Positions 37,001 through 45,119 of a stretch of 48,234 bases of DNA are shown in pieces. The stretch spans positions 1 to 48,234 of the forward strand of contig PWJZ01000037.1 of the NCBI GenBank assembly GCA_003559855.1, written 5' to 3'. Under the pieces are notes generated by a model. It was not told where the DNA came from. It saw only the letters and a list, made by a program, of their open reading frames with translations, and did not search any database. The position numbers and the translations under genes were made by a program. The DNA is from Bacteroidales bacterium (lineage in GTDB: Bacteria > Bacteroidota > Bacteroidia > Bacteroidales > UBA7960). Numbering within the stretch: the stretch's first letter is position 1; every line of letters begins with the position of its first letter.

Positions 37001-38545
37001 ATTTCATTACACGGAAGACAGGATTCGTTAAGCTTTTATGTAGACAGTGCCATATTTGACCAGCAAGCCAGTCAGATAAGCGCCCGGGGTGTAAACATTA
37101 TTAAAGTTGCCGATGCCGCCATATTTCCAAATAACCAGCAAATATATATTCTGCCTGATGCTGAAATACCACAACTCAGAAATGCCAGTTTGATTGCAGA
37201 CACCAATACAAGGTTTCATCATTTCTATAATGCAGAAATAAATATTGCCTCAAAAAACCATTACCGGGGAAACGCATGGTATGATTATTATAATGAAACC
37301 GGTGAGGCTCAAGCATTGTTTTTTGAAAAAATAGATGTTGATAATAACGGTCAAACCTTTGGCTTGAGCAATGTTTATAAGGAAAATAACTTTTTTGTTA
37401 CAAGTAGGTTCCCCTTCAAAGGCGAAATTAATCTGACAGCTGATCAAAAACATTTTAATTACAAAGGCGCAACCAGCATCATAGCCGAAAACTGCGGATT
37501 GCTTCAGCCAACATGGTTCAGGTTTGAAGCTGTTTTGTCTCCTGACAGCATAATGATACCTGTCGGCGAACAAATACAGGATGCCAATTACAACGAAATA
37601 AGAGCAGCCGTTATGCTGGCAGGTGATTCAATACACGTATATCCTGCAATCTTTTCCAGGAGAAGGCACCATCTCGACCACGAGATCATTTCTTCAAAAG
37701 GTTATTTAACCTTCAACAGAATTATTAATAATTACGTAATTACAACGAAAGAAAAACATGAAAACAACGATCTTCCCGACAATCTTATAAGAATAAACCC
37801 GCGCACATGCGAATTGCGGGGCAAAGGCGACATAAAGTTCCATACCGGTATGGGGCAGATGAAAACCGAGTCATTTGGAAATGTTATCTACGATCTGAAA
37901 GAAAATGATCTGGAGCTTGACATTGTCATGACCCTCGATTTTCACTTTGCAGATGATTGCCTCGAAATTCTGAAAGACAGTATCGCGAAAACACCCCACT
38001 TGTCGTCAGTAAATTTAAACCGCCAAAAATATATTAAATCAATGTATAATATTTTTGGTGTTGAGCAAGGATCAAAGCTTTTATCCGAAATTGAATCAAA
38101 CGGCACCTCACGCAGACTCCCGCCGGAATTGAACAACACATTCATTTTTGCCGACATAAGGTTGCAATGGGACCAGCAAAACAGGGCATTTGTTTCCTCC
38201 GGCCTTATCGGTTTGGGTAATGTTAAAAGAACCCCCTTTAACAAATATGTAAACGGATTCTTCGAATACCAAAAACAACGGGGAGGTGATGTGCTGACTT
38301 TATATTTTGAACCGGTCGAGCAATTAGGCAGCCGACCGGGCGGCCTTTGGTTCTTTTTCTCATATAACAGAGGAGTTATGCAAGCAATATCATCCGTCAG
38401 CGATTATAATAATATTATCCGTGATGTCAGACCCAGACGCAGACGACTCGAAGGTGACAGGGGCGTAGCACCGTATGTCTATGTTTTATCGCCCGATTAT
38501 CTTCCGTTCAGCTTTTTTGACAAAATGAAAAACCTGTATAATTAA
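34022..38545 (+). CDS. Very large exported protein of unknown function (1,507 residues)
   Basis: I do not recognise this protein. It has a signal peptide (KFSTFLIILWCFFTHNALS, cleavage near residue 27). An N-terminal helical region spans to ~residue 150, and the remainder is strand-rich with many short repeats of the type GLxxxGxLxF/I. Examples are MSYEGLKANGQLKFLNATVQ and VSPKGLDGHGDLEIFDGRMI around 775-880, and a further stretch ARGVNIIKVADAAIFPNNQQ near 1,020. The pattern recalls beta-jellyroll/OstA-like or beta-solenoid proteins, but no domain is certain. There is no transmembrane barrel end, lipobox or T9SS sorting domain; the C-terminus is DYLPFSFFDKMKNLYN. It is preceded by prmA with 19 bp and likely co-transcribed. 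Periplasmic location is inferred. Confidence 0.85.
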   Translation: MRYLGLLYKFSTFLIILWCFFTHNALSKTYNQEEQAKDSLLIEIREDFNEINRQYRDKATALLDTFEILWLSDQFSQPQKETIINTFASFKNMRLRVWPDISLYIETLVEVKNTNNPDKNFLALHDGFNDWLNVRDQRRFLSFLEKTLLLFKKNYLFEARTVKWKFSHDDYYMEFDSVIKVSFDKDGDLIGYSMYDSIVVRQTTGTFYLLDDVWKGNYGKYTWKRVNVDPDYVFAEFDKYSIDLSLPRFSIDSVRFYNFYYFSHPLLGELHERMVSDIRPENARYPRFNSYQAIHEITDLFPNIDYVGGFTMSGQRVLGTAADDQMASIKIYRNDSLFVTARAETFSIRHDRINSRRAAVSVHIAGDSVYHPGIEMRYLHEKNEFSLTRDEQGISRAPFQNTYHKMDMYCEAMYWDIEKSIIEFKTMRGIGDRSEAVFESNDFFSELRFIRLQGIDNIHPLGRLARYSRERNSRKFSIKDYARHIRVDPNSVKTQLINFSYFGFLSIEPDDETVSLNDRLFHYIGAYSGNNDFDALQISSNAPVNAEVNLHNFDMKIHGVKRIPLSDAKNVMIHPYGQTITMQKNRDIYFHGRIESGLFDFYGKEFLFNYDDFRIDLINTDSMTFSVRSHEPDARGQYSLVRVRTVLEGINGELFIDHPENKSGNLPYPRYPIFNSDNESFVYYDREFIQDGVYRREDLYFKITPFSIDSLDHATTENIAFDGVFVSNGIFPDIYDYLTVQPDYSLGFLVHTPEEGYPVYEGKARYNGPVNMSYEGLKANGQLKFLNATVQVKEMLMYLDSARADVDIFTIEEQSEPIKFPSVYASNVDMLYLPADDKLTVNHIDKPIDIFDGLAKIKGGITVSPKGLDGHGDLEIFDGRMISDNYIFHHDEMESSNTTLIFETPTKERINLKLNNYETLVDVYNRKGKFKASDETSYIDMPINRYVSFMDKLHWDHEQKQMIMHNQRGRNRFDLEDLSPEELIDTDFSGYEFISLHGRQDSLSFYVDSAIFDQQASQISARGVNIIKVADAAIFPNNQQIYILPDAEIPQLRNASLIADTNTRFHHFYNAEINIASKNHYRGNAWYDYYNETGEAQALFFEKIDVDNNGQTFGLSNVYKENNFFVTSRFPFKGEINLTADQKHFNYKGATSIIAENCGLLQPTWFRFEAVLSPDSIMIPVGEQIQDANYNEIRAAVMLAGDSIHVYPAIFSRRRHHLDHEIISSKGYLTFNRIINNYVITTKEKHENNDLPDNLIRINPRTCELRGKGDIKFHTGMGQMKTESFGNVIYDLKENDLELDIVMTLDFHFADDCLEILKDSIAKTPHLSSVNLNRQKYIKSMYNIFGVEQGSKLLSEIESNGTSRRLPPELNNTFIFADIRLQWDQQNRAFVSSGLIGLGNVKRTPFNKYVNGFFEYQKQRGGDVLTLYFEPVEQLGSRPGGLWFFFSYNRGVMQAISSVSDYNNIIRDVRPRRRRLEGDRGVAPYVYVLSPDYLPFSFFDKMKNLYN

Positions 38546-38715
38546 TAAAAAATTATTAACAGCTTTTACCGGTATTTTCATTTTATTACGGCAAATACAA
38601 TCAATCTCTTTATAAGCAATTTATTACCAGTAAAATAGGCTTTTGCATTTATAAAAAACAACATGATCTGTAACATTCTTTGACAATTATATTTTTGCAA
38701 AAATTTTAAATATAG

Positions 38716-38746
38716 TTTACATATCAATTTCAAATCGCTACATTTG
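38716..38746 (+). promoter_or_regulatory. Predicted plsY promoter
   Basis: TTTA at 38,716-38,719 and TACATTTG at 38,739-38,746 are 19 bp apart, a good -33/-7 pair of Bacteroidota type. The ATG at 38,761 is only about 8 bases past the expected start of transcription, giving a very short leader. Confidence 0.55.
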
Positions 38747-38760
38747 TGCAAAAATAAAAT

Positions 38761-39390
38761 ATGGACACACAGATCTACCTGGTATTTGGAATAATAGCCG
38801 GTTATATTTTGGGTTCCATCCCTACTTCCGTATGGATAGGCAAGTTTTTTTACTCGATTGACATTCGCAATTATGGCAGCGGTAATGCCGGAGCCACTAA
38901 TGCAATGAGGGTATTGGGAATAAAAGCCGCTATAATTGTTTTACTGGTCGACTTTCTAAAAGGTATCGGAGCTGTTGCCATCGCATCTGCTTTCAAAAAC
39001 TTCTTTACCTCAAACGAATATTTTATCATTTACCAACTGACACTCGGAATTATGGCTATGCTCGGACATATGTTTCCGGTATTTGCAAATTTTAAAGGAG
39101 GAAAAGGAGTAGCTACATTGTCGGGAATTGTACTTGCAGTTTTTCCGGTAGTATTTCTGATCTGTCTCGGAGTTTTTATTTCGGTCTTTATCCCAACAAG
39201 ATATGTCTCATTAAGCTCAATAGCCGCTGCAATAGCTTTTCCGTTGTTTGTGATCTTCGTTTTCAAAACCGAGCTAATGTCAAAAGTGATTTTTTCGATC
39301 CTTACAACAGTCATCTTACTGATCACTCACAGGAAAAATATTCACAGGCTAATTAAAGGAATGGAAAACAAGATATTGTTTAAAACATAA
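38761..39390 (+). CDS. plsY: Glycerol-3-phosphate acyltransferase PlsY
   Basis: This integral membrane enzyme transfers an acyl group from acyl phosphate to position 1 of glycerol 3-phosphate, the first step of phospholipid synthesis with PlsX. The 209 residues contain about five to six membrane helices. The family motifs are present: GYILGSIPTSVWIGK, YGSGNAGATNAMRVLG (catalytic Ser and Arg/His region), and FPVFANFKGGKGVAT. A predicted promoter with a short leader lies immediately upstream. It is not obviously in an operon; nfeD follows after 90 bp with its own promoter-like motif. Confidence 0.95.
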   Translation: MDTQIYLVFGIIAGYILGSIPTSVWIGKFFYSIDIRNYGSGNAGATNAMRVLGIKAAIIVLLVDFLKGIGAVAIASAFKNFFTSNEYFIIYQLTLGIMAMLGHMFPVFANFKGGKGVATLSGIVLAVFPVVFLICLGVFISVFIPTRYVSLSSIAAAIAFPLFVIFVFKTELMSKVIFSILTTVILLITHRKNIHRLIKGMENKILFKT

Positions 39391-39417
39391 TAATTCGAAA
39401 ATATTTTATTTTTTAAT

Positions 39418-39450
39418 GTTGCAAACTTTTTGTTTTTTTTAATAAATTTG
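39418..39450 (+). promoter_or_regulatory. Predicted nfeD-floA promoter
   Basis: TAAATTTG at 39,443-39,450 matches TAnnTTTG. GTTG at 39,418-39,421, 21 bp upstream, is an acceptable -33 element. The nfeD ATG lies 30 bp downstream. Confidence 0.4.
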
Positions 39451-39480
39451 ACAATCGTAATCCTTTAATAAAAATGTCTG

Positions 39481-39948
39481 ATGATTTGGTTGGCAATAAT
39501 TGCTTTGATTGTAGTAGGAATGGTATTCCTGTTACTTGAGATTCTGGTAGTACCCGGTGCCACGATAGCAGGTATAGTCGGGGCAGGTATGATGATCGGC
39601 GGCGTATATCTCTCTTATCATCATTTTGATGCTCAAACCGGGCATCTTACTCTTGCTGCCACAATTGTTTTTATTGTAGTTAGCATCGGCTTAGCCTTGA
39701 AATCAAAGACATGGAAAAAAATAATGCTGAATGAAGAGTTAAAGGGAAAGGTAAATGTAATTCAACAGGATATTGTCAAAAAAGGTGATGAAGGAATCAC
39801 AATATCAAGGCTTAATCCTATGGGAAAAGCACTCATAAAAGACGAATACTATGAGGTGAGTTCCAAGGATAATTATATTAATGAAAACACACCGATTGTA
39901 GTAGGTAAAGTTGATGGAAATAAAATTATTGTTAAACAAAAACCATAA
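39481..39948 (+). CDS. NfeD family membrane protein
   Basis: This 155-residue protein has two to three N-terminal membrane helices (IIALIVVGMVFLLLEILVVP, TIAGIVGAGMMIGGVYLSY, LAATIVFIVVSIGLAL). A C-terminal OB-fold NfeD domain spans ~85-155 (GITISRLNPMGKALIKDEYYEVSSKDNYINENTPIVVGKVDGNKIIV). It is the short NfeD type without the ClpP-like protease part, usually partnered with a flotillin-like protein. The start codon of floA lies 6 bp after its stop, confirming the standard nfeD-floA operon. Its likely role is membrane microdomain organisation together with FloA. Confidence 0.9.
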   Translation: MIWLAIIALIVVGMVFLLLEILVVPGATIAGIVGAGMMIGGVYLSYHHFDAQTGHLTLAATIVFIVVSIGLALKSKTWKKIMLNEELKGKVNVIQQDIVKKGDEGITISRLNPMGKALIKDEYYEVSSKDNYINENTPIVVGKVDGNKIIVKQKP

Positions 39949-39954
39949 ATTATC

Positions 39955-40968
39955 ATGGAAAATATTGGAATCATTATTGCCATTGCGGTGGTAAGTGTTT
40001 TGGGTTTATGGATCATATTCTACTTTATACCGGTAGGGTTATGGTTTTCGGCTCTTGTTTCAGGTGTCAGGATAAGCTTGATGCAACTTATTTTGATGCG
40101 CTGGCGTAAAATACCACCCGCAGTTATAGTAAACAATTTAATATCGGCCACAAAAGCCGGTTTGATATTGCTTCGTAATGACCTGGAAGCACATTACCTG
40201 GCAGGAGGAAGGGTGAAAGCTGTTACCAATGCATTGATAAGTGCTGATAAAGCAAATACATCACTGGATTTCAAAACTGCTACAGCTATTGACCTGGCGG
40301 GTCGTGATGTTTTGGAAGCCGTACAGATGTCGGTTAAGCCTAAAGTTATTAATACGCCACCTGTTGCTGCCGTTGCTAAAGATGGTATTCAGCTTATTGC
40401 CAAAGCAAGAGTTACACTCAGGGCAAATATCAAACAATTAGTAGGCGGTGCAGGCGAAGAAACAATTCTTGCAAGGGTTGGTGAAGGTATTGTTACCTCA
40501 ATAGGATCGGCTAACGACCATAAAGAGGTGCTCGAAAATCCCGACTCAATCTCAAGAGTCGTGCTCTCCAAAGGTCTTGACAGCGGTACAGCCTATGAAA
40601 TACTCTCAATAGATATTGCAGATATAGATGTTGGTAAAAATATCGGCGCAATGCTTCAGATGGACCAGGCAAATGCCGACAAAAACATCGCTCAGGCATT
40701 GGCAGAAAAAAGAAGAGCTATGGCTGTAGCCGAAGAACAGGAAATGAAAGCCAAAGCCCAGGAAGCCAGGGCTAATGTTATACAAGCCGAAGCCGAAATA
40801 CCAAAAGCAATATCACAAGCATTCAGAGAAGGAAACTTGGGTATAATAGATTATTACAAACTTGAAAATATCAAATCGGATACCTCGATGCGTGACAGCA
40901 TTAGCGGAAAATCCGTAGAGTCACAAAAAGGGAAAACCGAAGATAAAAGCGACAGGAAAAGGAAATAG
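39955..40968 (+). CDS. floA: Flotillin-like protein FloA
   Basis: This 337-residue scaffold protein of membrane microdomains (former UPF0365) begins with a hydrophobic hairpin/anchor ([32 protein letters not shown], residues ~5-36). It continues with the SPFH/PHB-like domain ([51 protein letters not shown]) and a helical Ala/Glu/Lys-rich stretch at ~235-290 ([20 protein letters not shown]). The tail is charged and ends in KSDRKRK. All features match FloA of Bacillus and Bacteroidota. It follows nfeD by 6 bp, and a strong hairpin just after the stop probably terminates the operon. Confidence 0.94.
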   Translation: MENIGIIIAIAVVSVLGLWIIFYFIPVGLWFSALVSGVRISLMQLILMRWRKIPPAVIVNNLISATKAGLILLRNDLEAHYLAGGRVKAVTNALISADKANTSLDFKTATAIDLAGRDVLEAVQMSVKPKVINTPPVAAVAKDGIQLIAKARVTLRANIKQLVGGAGEETILARVGEGIVTSIGSANDHKEVLENPDSISRVVLSKGLDSGTAYEILSIDIADIDVGKNIGAMLQMDQANADKNIAQALAEKRRAMAVAEEQEMKAKAQEARANVIQAEAEIPKAISQAFREGNLGIIDYYKLENIKSDTSMRDSISGKSVESQKGKTEDKSDRKRK

Positions 40969-40988
40969 AAAAAACAACAATAACCCCC

Positions 40989-41066
40989 GAGGCTGTATTA
41001 AAAGTATCAAATAAAAACATAATATTGAAAATCCCTGAACCTTACTTTTTATACAGCCTCTTTTTT
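40989..41066 (+). terminator. Long-stem hairpin with T-run after floA
   Basis: GAGGCTGTATTAAAAGT (40,989-41,005) pairs with ACTTTTTATACAGCCTC (41,044-41,060) at 15 of 17 positions, around a 38-nt loop, followed by TTTTTT at 41,061-41,066. It fits an intrinsic terminator for nfeD-floA. The ends GAGGCTGT...ACAGCCTC also resemble terminal inverted repeats of some insertion sequences, so a ~72-bp MITE that provides the terminator is an alternative. Confidence 0.6.
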
Positions 41067-41267
41067 ATTGCCCATGGCATTAAACAAATTTTTCATAAAA
41101 TAATTGCTTTGTATAGGATCTTTTTCGTAATTTTACTATCGTAAAGGCTGCTTATATATAAAACAAGATGAGAAAATATTTTTAAACACCTTAATGCCAA
41201 TAATTTGCAGCTATCAACGGATAGCCTGTAATTGATATCTTACCGATATAAAACAAATGGTAAACGA

Positions 41268-41669
41268 ATGAAAAAATATTCAAAAATATTTCTTGTTATC
41301 GCTGTAATAGTACTCGTTTTTCTGCTTATTTTATACAGCAAGGTGGAAACCATACCTGAAACAGCAAAAAGAGTAAGGATAGAGATGGTTACCGACACTA
41401 TGCATCACAAAATGATATCTTACCCCCACCAGCAAAAAATATATGGGTTGAACATAGAGATCACAGGTCATTTGGACGGTACCGCATACTTATGCTTCAG
41501 GCAGGAAAGTGACGAGCATTCCGAAACCATATTTCTTGACAAAGGTAAGATTAAACATCAATTGATGATTGACTGGAAAACGACTGCCTGCCTGATGGAT
41601 TACTACCCTGTGAATGTGGAAAGCGGAGACCTGCTGGTCAGGTACAGGTTTTTTGGTGCGTTGCACTAA
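41268..41669 (+). CDS. Small membrane-anchored protein of unknown function
   Basis: Counted from the ATG at 41,268, the protein has 133 residues: KKYSKIFLV with a membrane helix at ~7-25 (VIAVIVLVFLLILYSKVE), then a soluble periplasmic part with alternating strands (YGLNIEITGHLDGTAYLCFR, LLVRYRFFGALH). Two cysteines (YLCFRQ, TACLMD) could form a disulfide. A TTG start at 41,232 would add 12 polar residues ahead of the anchor and is less likely. I recognise no family. It lies between floA's terminator and a repeat-bearing gap and appears monocistronic. Confidence 0.65.
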   Translation: MKKYSKIFLVIAVIVLVFLLILYSKVETIPETAKRVRIEMVTDTMHHKMISYPHQQKIYGLNIEITGHLDGTAYLCFRQESDEHSETIFLDKGKIKHQLMIDWKTTACLMDYYPVNVESGDLLVRYRFFGALH

Positions 41670-41853
41670 GGGGCGCTGAAAAAATGCAAGCCAATTATTT
41701 AAGTTTGCATTGAAACGATTTTATTATGAGAATGCTTTTCATTATTTTCTGAATCCGGTATTTTATATGCTACGCTAACTTGTGTGGTATACCTGATAAT
41801 TTTATTCTTTCACATTACTGTACGATTAAAATTAAATATAGCCCCAAAGCATG

Positions 41854-41872
41854 CACTGAGCTTGTCGAAATG
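41854..41872. repeat. REP-like element CACTGAGCTTGTCGAAATG
   Basis: The 19-mer CACTGAGCTTGTCGAAATG is one base from being CACTGAGCTTGTCGAAGTG, a sequence I know as a widely scattered short repeat in bacterial genomes. Only one copy occurs in this window, so the identification relies on memory of the family. Confidence 0.5.
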
Positions 41873-41914
41873 GCACCAATTCACTTAGAAACACAAAGTT
41901 TCCAGTGTTGGTAT

Positions 41915-41928
41915 ACCAAGCGCTTGGT
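41915..41928. repeat. Perfect 14-bp palindrome
   Basis: ACCAAGCGCTTGGT is self-complementary. It lies between the REP-like 19-mer and copy 2 of the dispersed repeat, suggesting it is part of the same composite element. Confidence 0.6.
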
Positions 41929-41932
41929 GTAT

Positions 41933-41979
41933 CTGCGATATCTGCGGGAAAAATACTTTTTTAGAGTAGACTCATTATT
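41933..41979. repeat. Dispersed repeat, copy 2
   Basis: The 47-base segment beginning CTGCGATATCTGCGGG matches the reverse complement of about 48,120-48,164, with one indel in the T-run and one substitution (AGAGTAGA against AGAGTGGA). The two copies are therefore inverted relative to each other, 6.2 kb apart, bracketing the aminotransferase-to-M48 block. Confidence 0.8.
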
Positions 41980-42294
41980 ACATATTAAAATCACCCGAAT
42001 CGACAAATATTTTACTTTTTGGAGGGGCTAGCTTGTCACGTTTTCCTGTTATGCTATCAAACAGATCAACAGGCAGGTAGTATAATCTTCTGATAGTTCT
42101 TCTCAGTTTTGGGCTAAACAGGTAATATAATTTTCTTTTGTTTATAAATTTTGTGTCATTTATAAAACCTAAAACTTAACCCTCAGAACTCAATATCCAA
42201 AACCCGACACCTGATATTTGACAACCAACAAAATAAAAATTTAACAATGCAACAACCCATTTCTCAGTATCATATTCATAAAAGAAAAAAAAGT

Positions 42295-43485
42295 TCACTC
42301 CCTTTCCTTATCCAACACCTCAAATATAATTTTACACGCTTCCTTTATCTCAGCTTCTTCAATTATCAAAGGCGGTGCAATGCGCATACAATTCGGGGCG
42401 AACAAAAACCAGTCGGTAATAATGCCTTTTTTAATGCACCTGTCAATTATCCTTTTGTTTTGTTCGAAGCTTTCAAATTCAAGGGCAAGCATCAATCCTT
42501 TACCTCTTATTGATTTGATAAGAGGGTGATTCAGATTTTCCCTGAACAGCTTTTCTTTTTTATCTGCCTGCAGGTATGGTTTTTCATCCAGGATTACCTT
42601 CAATGTTGCGAGGGCTGCTGCACAGCACAGCGGGTTGCCGCCGAATGTGGAGATATGTCCCAGTACGGGATCGTGAGTCAGCTGCTGCATCAGTTTTTTT
42701 GAAGTGACGAAGCAACCCAGCGGCAATCCTCCGCCTAATCCTTTTGCCATGGCTATGATGTCGGGAATAATATTGAAATGTTCAAAAGCCCAAAGCCTGC
42801 CTGTACGGCCCATGCCGCACTGCACCTCGTCCAGCACCAGGAGAGCTCCCGTTTCATCACAGCGCTTGCGTAAAGCCTGCAAATATGCCGTGTCAGGAAC
42901 TATTGCCCCGGCTTCTCCCTGTAAGGTCTCAGCTACCACGCAGGCAGTCCTTTCATCAATCTCACTTAAACTATCCGTGTCATTAAAATCAACAATGTAA
43001 ACATCCGGCAACAATGGCCGGAATGAATTTTTATACTCCTCACCACCCATTATGCTTAAAGCTCCATGTGTGCTGCCGTGGTAGCCGTTTTTGAAACTTA
43101 CTGTCTTGGTCCTGCCGGTTGCCCTCTTCGATAACTTCATGGCGCCTTCTATGGCTTCACTGCCTGAATTTACAAAAAAGACATTATCAAGTGGGGTAGG
43201 TAGGGTTGAGCAGATCAACCGAGCAAGTTCAACCTGGGTGTCCAAGATAAACTCGCCATAGACCATCACATGAAGGTATTTCTCCAACTGGCCATGAATG
43301 GCTTTAACAACTTCCGGATGCCGGTGACCGATGTTACTTACCGAAATACCTGAGATAAGGTCAAGATATTTCTTCCCTTCCTTGTCAAACAGCCATACGC
43401 CTTCAGCCTTTTCAACCTCAATTGATAATGGGATAGGTGATGTTTGAGCCAGGTATTTAAGAAATTGTTCTTTTTGTGATATCAT
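42295..43485 (-). CDS. Class III pyridoxal-phosphate aminotransferase
   Basis: This 396-residue enzyme belongs to the acetylornithine/ornithine aminotransferase superfamily. Key motifs are FVNSGSEAIEGAMKLSKRATGR at ~104-125, FKNGYHGSTHGALSIMG, the cofactor-binding D219 in LLVLDEVQCGMGRTG, and Schiff-base Lys248 in AMAKGLGGGLP, followed by STFGGNPLCCAAALATL. The exact amino donor cannot be told; no arginine-pathway genes are adjacent, and Bacteroidota relatives are usually described only as aspartate aminotransferase family. I chose the ATG at 43,485 because it gives the family beginning MISQKEQFLKYLAQTSP; the upstream ATG at 43,518 adds 11 residues. Confidence 0.9.
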   Translation of the reverse strand: MISQKEQFLKYLAQTSPIPLSIEVEKAEGVWLFDKEGKKYLDLISGISVSNIGHRHPEVVKAIHGQLEKYLHVMVYGEFILDTQVELARLICSTLPTPLDNVFFVNSGSEAIEGAMKLSKRATGRTKTVSFKNGYHGSTHGALSIMGGEEYKNSFRPLLPDVYIVDFNDTDSLSEIDERTACVVAETLQGEAGAIVPDTAYLQALRKRCDETGALLVLDEVQCGMGRTGRLWAFEHFNIIPDIIAMAKGLGGGLPLGCFVTSKKLMQQLTHDPVLGHISTFGGNPLCCAAALATLKVILDEKPYLQADKKEKLFRENLNHPLIKSIRGKGLMLALEFESFEQNKRIIDRCIKKGIITDWFLFAPNCMRIAPPLIIEEAEIKEACKIIFEVLDKERE

Positions 43486-43847
43486 TTTTGAGTACAGTCT
43501 AAATAAGTATTTATCCACAAATTCACCCCGTTAGATAATCTTATAAAAAAAGAATAAGTTGAAAACAAAAACATCCAACGGGGTTAACACCAATTATTCA
43601 CAAATTTACACAAATTAAATCGCCTGTTATCAGTATTCTGAAAAATATAATGTATCGTGGTATAAGCCATAGGTGTGTTTTTATGCCAGGCTCATTATTA
43701 ACTTTTATGTCAACTGTTAATTGTCAATTAAGCGACAGCGAAACCGTAATCCTGAGGGACTGCTGACTGAAGGTTGAAGACTGCCGGCTGGAGAATGTCA
43801 ATTGAGCAATAGCGAAATCCCGGTTCTTAGTATCTGTCAACTCACTA
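43486..43847. other. Intergenic region (362 bp) with direct repeat
   Basis: This stretch contains no gene. It carries a pair of degenerate direct repeats (separate entry), separated by a run rich in GACTG/CTGAC words. CCCCGTT (43,526-43,532) and AACGGGG (43,576-43,582) form a 7-bp inverted repeat. Confidence 0.55.
43722..43819. repeat. Degenerate 24-bp direct repeat pair
   Basis: Bases 43,722-43,745 (TGTCAATTAAGCGACAGCGA...) and 43,796-43,819 (TGTCAATTGAGCAATAGCGA...) match at 20 of 24 positions, and all four differences are transitions. Period is 74 bp. The spacer has several GACTGC/CTGACT-like words. It looks like an old tandem or interspersed repeat. Confidence 0.55.
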
Positions 43848-45119
43848 TTAATAATTATATTTCTTTCCCCACAATTTTCTCAGTCTTTCGCGTATTTCTT
43901 TTTCCCTTGGATTATCACCGGGTTCGTAGAGCTTTGCTGATGTGAGCTTTTCGGGCATAAATTCCTGGTAAACGAAGTTGCCGGGGAAGTCGTGAGCATA
44001 TTTATAGTCTTTGGCATACCCTATTTCTTTCATCAGTTTGGTGGGAGCGTTACGTATGTGCAGCGGCACGCTTAGGTCGCCGGTTTCCCTGACCAGCTTT
44101 TGTGCTTTGTTTATAGCCATGTATGCCGCGTTGCTTTTGGGGCTTGAGGCGAGGTATGTAGTTGTTTGTGCCAGGATGATACGGCTTTCGGGCCATCCGA
44201 TCTTGTTAACTGCTTCAAAGCAACTGTTGGCAAGCAAAAGTGCATTAGGGTTGGCATTGCCGATATCTTCCGATGCCAGTATTATCAGTCGCCGGGCAAT
44301 GAACTTTGGGTCTTCTCCGCCTTCAATCATTCTCGCCAGCCAGTATACCGCTGCGTTGGGGTCGCTGCCTCTGACCGACTTGATAAAGGCAGAGATTATA
44401 TCATAGTGCATCTCGCCACTCTTGTCATAGAGCGCCATATTTTCCTGCACCGTGTCAACAACCATTGTATTGGTAATTTCGAGCTTTTCACCTTTATGTG
44501 AGTGGACAACCAACTCCAGGGCGTTTAACAGCTTGCGGGCATCACCGCCCGAGATGCGAAGGAATGCTTTGTTCTCTTTAACAATGATAGATTTACCTGT
44601 TCTTTGCTCCATGTATTTTCTTGCACGTTCCAATAGTGTTAGCAGGTCATCTTTATCAAGGTCTTTCAGAATATAGACCTGGCATCTGGATAACAGGGGT
44701 GAGATCACTTCAAAGGAAGGGTTCTCTGTGGTAGCCCCTATAAGGGTTACAATACCTTTTTCCACAGCCCCGAGCAGGGAGTCCTGTTGTGATTTGCTGA
44801 AACGGTGTATCTCGTCTATAAACAGCAATGCCTTGCCTTGCATGGTTTTGGCTTTATCAATAACATTGCGTACGTCTTTTACACCTGAGCTAATGGCGCT
44901 TAGAGTAAAAAACTCCATATTGAGCTTATCGGCTATAAGGTATGCAAGAGTGGTTTTGCCCACGCCAGGTGGTCCCCAGAATATCATAGATAATATATGA
45001 TCCGCTTCAATGTTCTTGCGCAGAATACTGTTCGCGCCCACCAGATGCTCCTGCCCAAGGAATTCATCCATAGCCTTTGGACGCAGAAGCTCGGCAAGAG
45101 GTGGTGTTTGTCGGGTCAT
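43848..45119 (-). CDS. rarA: Replication-associated recombination protein A (RarA/MgsA)
   Basis: This 423-residue AAA+ ATPase, related to clamp loaders and to eukaryotic WRNIP1, acts at stalled replication forks. Walker A is GPPGVGKTTLA at ~49-59 and Walker B LLFIDEIHRF at ~98-107. Sensor motif IGATTENPSFEV and arginine-finger region LLSRCQVYIL follow, then the tetramerisation domain with SAFIKSVRGSDPNAAVYWLARM and the RarA-typical RNAPTKLMKEIGY. Its ATG overlaps the DUF3307 stop as ATGA, so translation is coupled to that membrane-protein gene. Base composition is clearly richer in G+C than in the two genes upstream. Confidence 0.95.
   Translation of the reverse strand: MTRQTPPLAELLRPKAMDEFLGQEHLVGANSILRKNIEADHILSMIFWGPPGVGKTTLAYLIADKLNMEFFTLSAISSGVKDVRNVIDKAKTMQGKALLFIDEIHRFSKSQQDSLLGAVEKGIVTLIGATTENPSFEVISPLLSRCQVYILKDLDKDDLLTLLERARKYMEQRTGKSIIVKENKAFLRISGGDARKLLNALELVVHSHKGEKLEITNTMVVDTVQENMALYDKSGEMHYDIISAFIKSVRGSDPNAAVYWLARMIEGGEDPKFIARRLIILASEDIGNANPNALLLANSCFEAVNKIGWPESRIILAQTTTYLASSPKSNAAYMAINKAQKLVRETGDLSVPLHIRNAPTKLMKEIGYAKDYKYAHDFPGNFVYQEFMPEKLTSAKLYEPGDNPREKEIRERLRKLWGKKYNY

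Larger units (their letters stand above)
41670..42294. other. Intergenic repeat cluster region (625 bp)
   Basis: This gap holds no supported gene. Its notable content is a cluster of repeats at 41,854-41,979 (separate entries). The remaining ~300 bp up to the aminotransferase stop are AT-rich, with nothing else seen. Confidence 0.6.

Noticed and set aside
41780-42031. 83-codon ORF on the plus strand
   Set aside because: It runs through the REP-like 19-mer (giving the typical ACTELVEM translation), the palindrome and the dispersed repeat, so it is repeat DNA and not a gene.
43722-43819. Possible CRISPR-like repeat spacing
   Set aside because: Only two degenerate copies exist, with no third unit, no leader and no cas genes.
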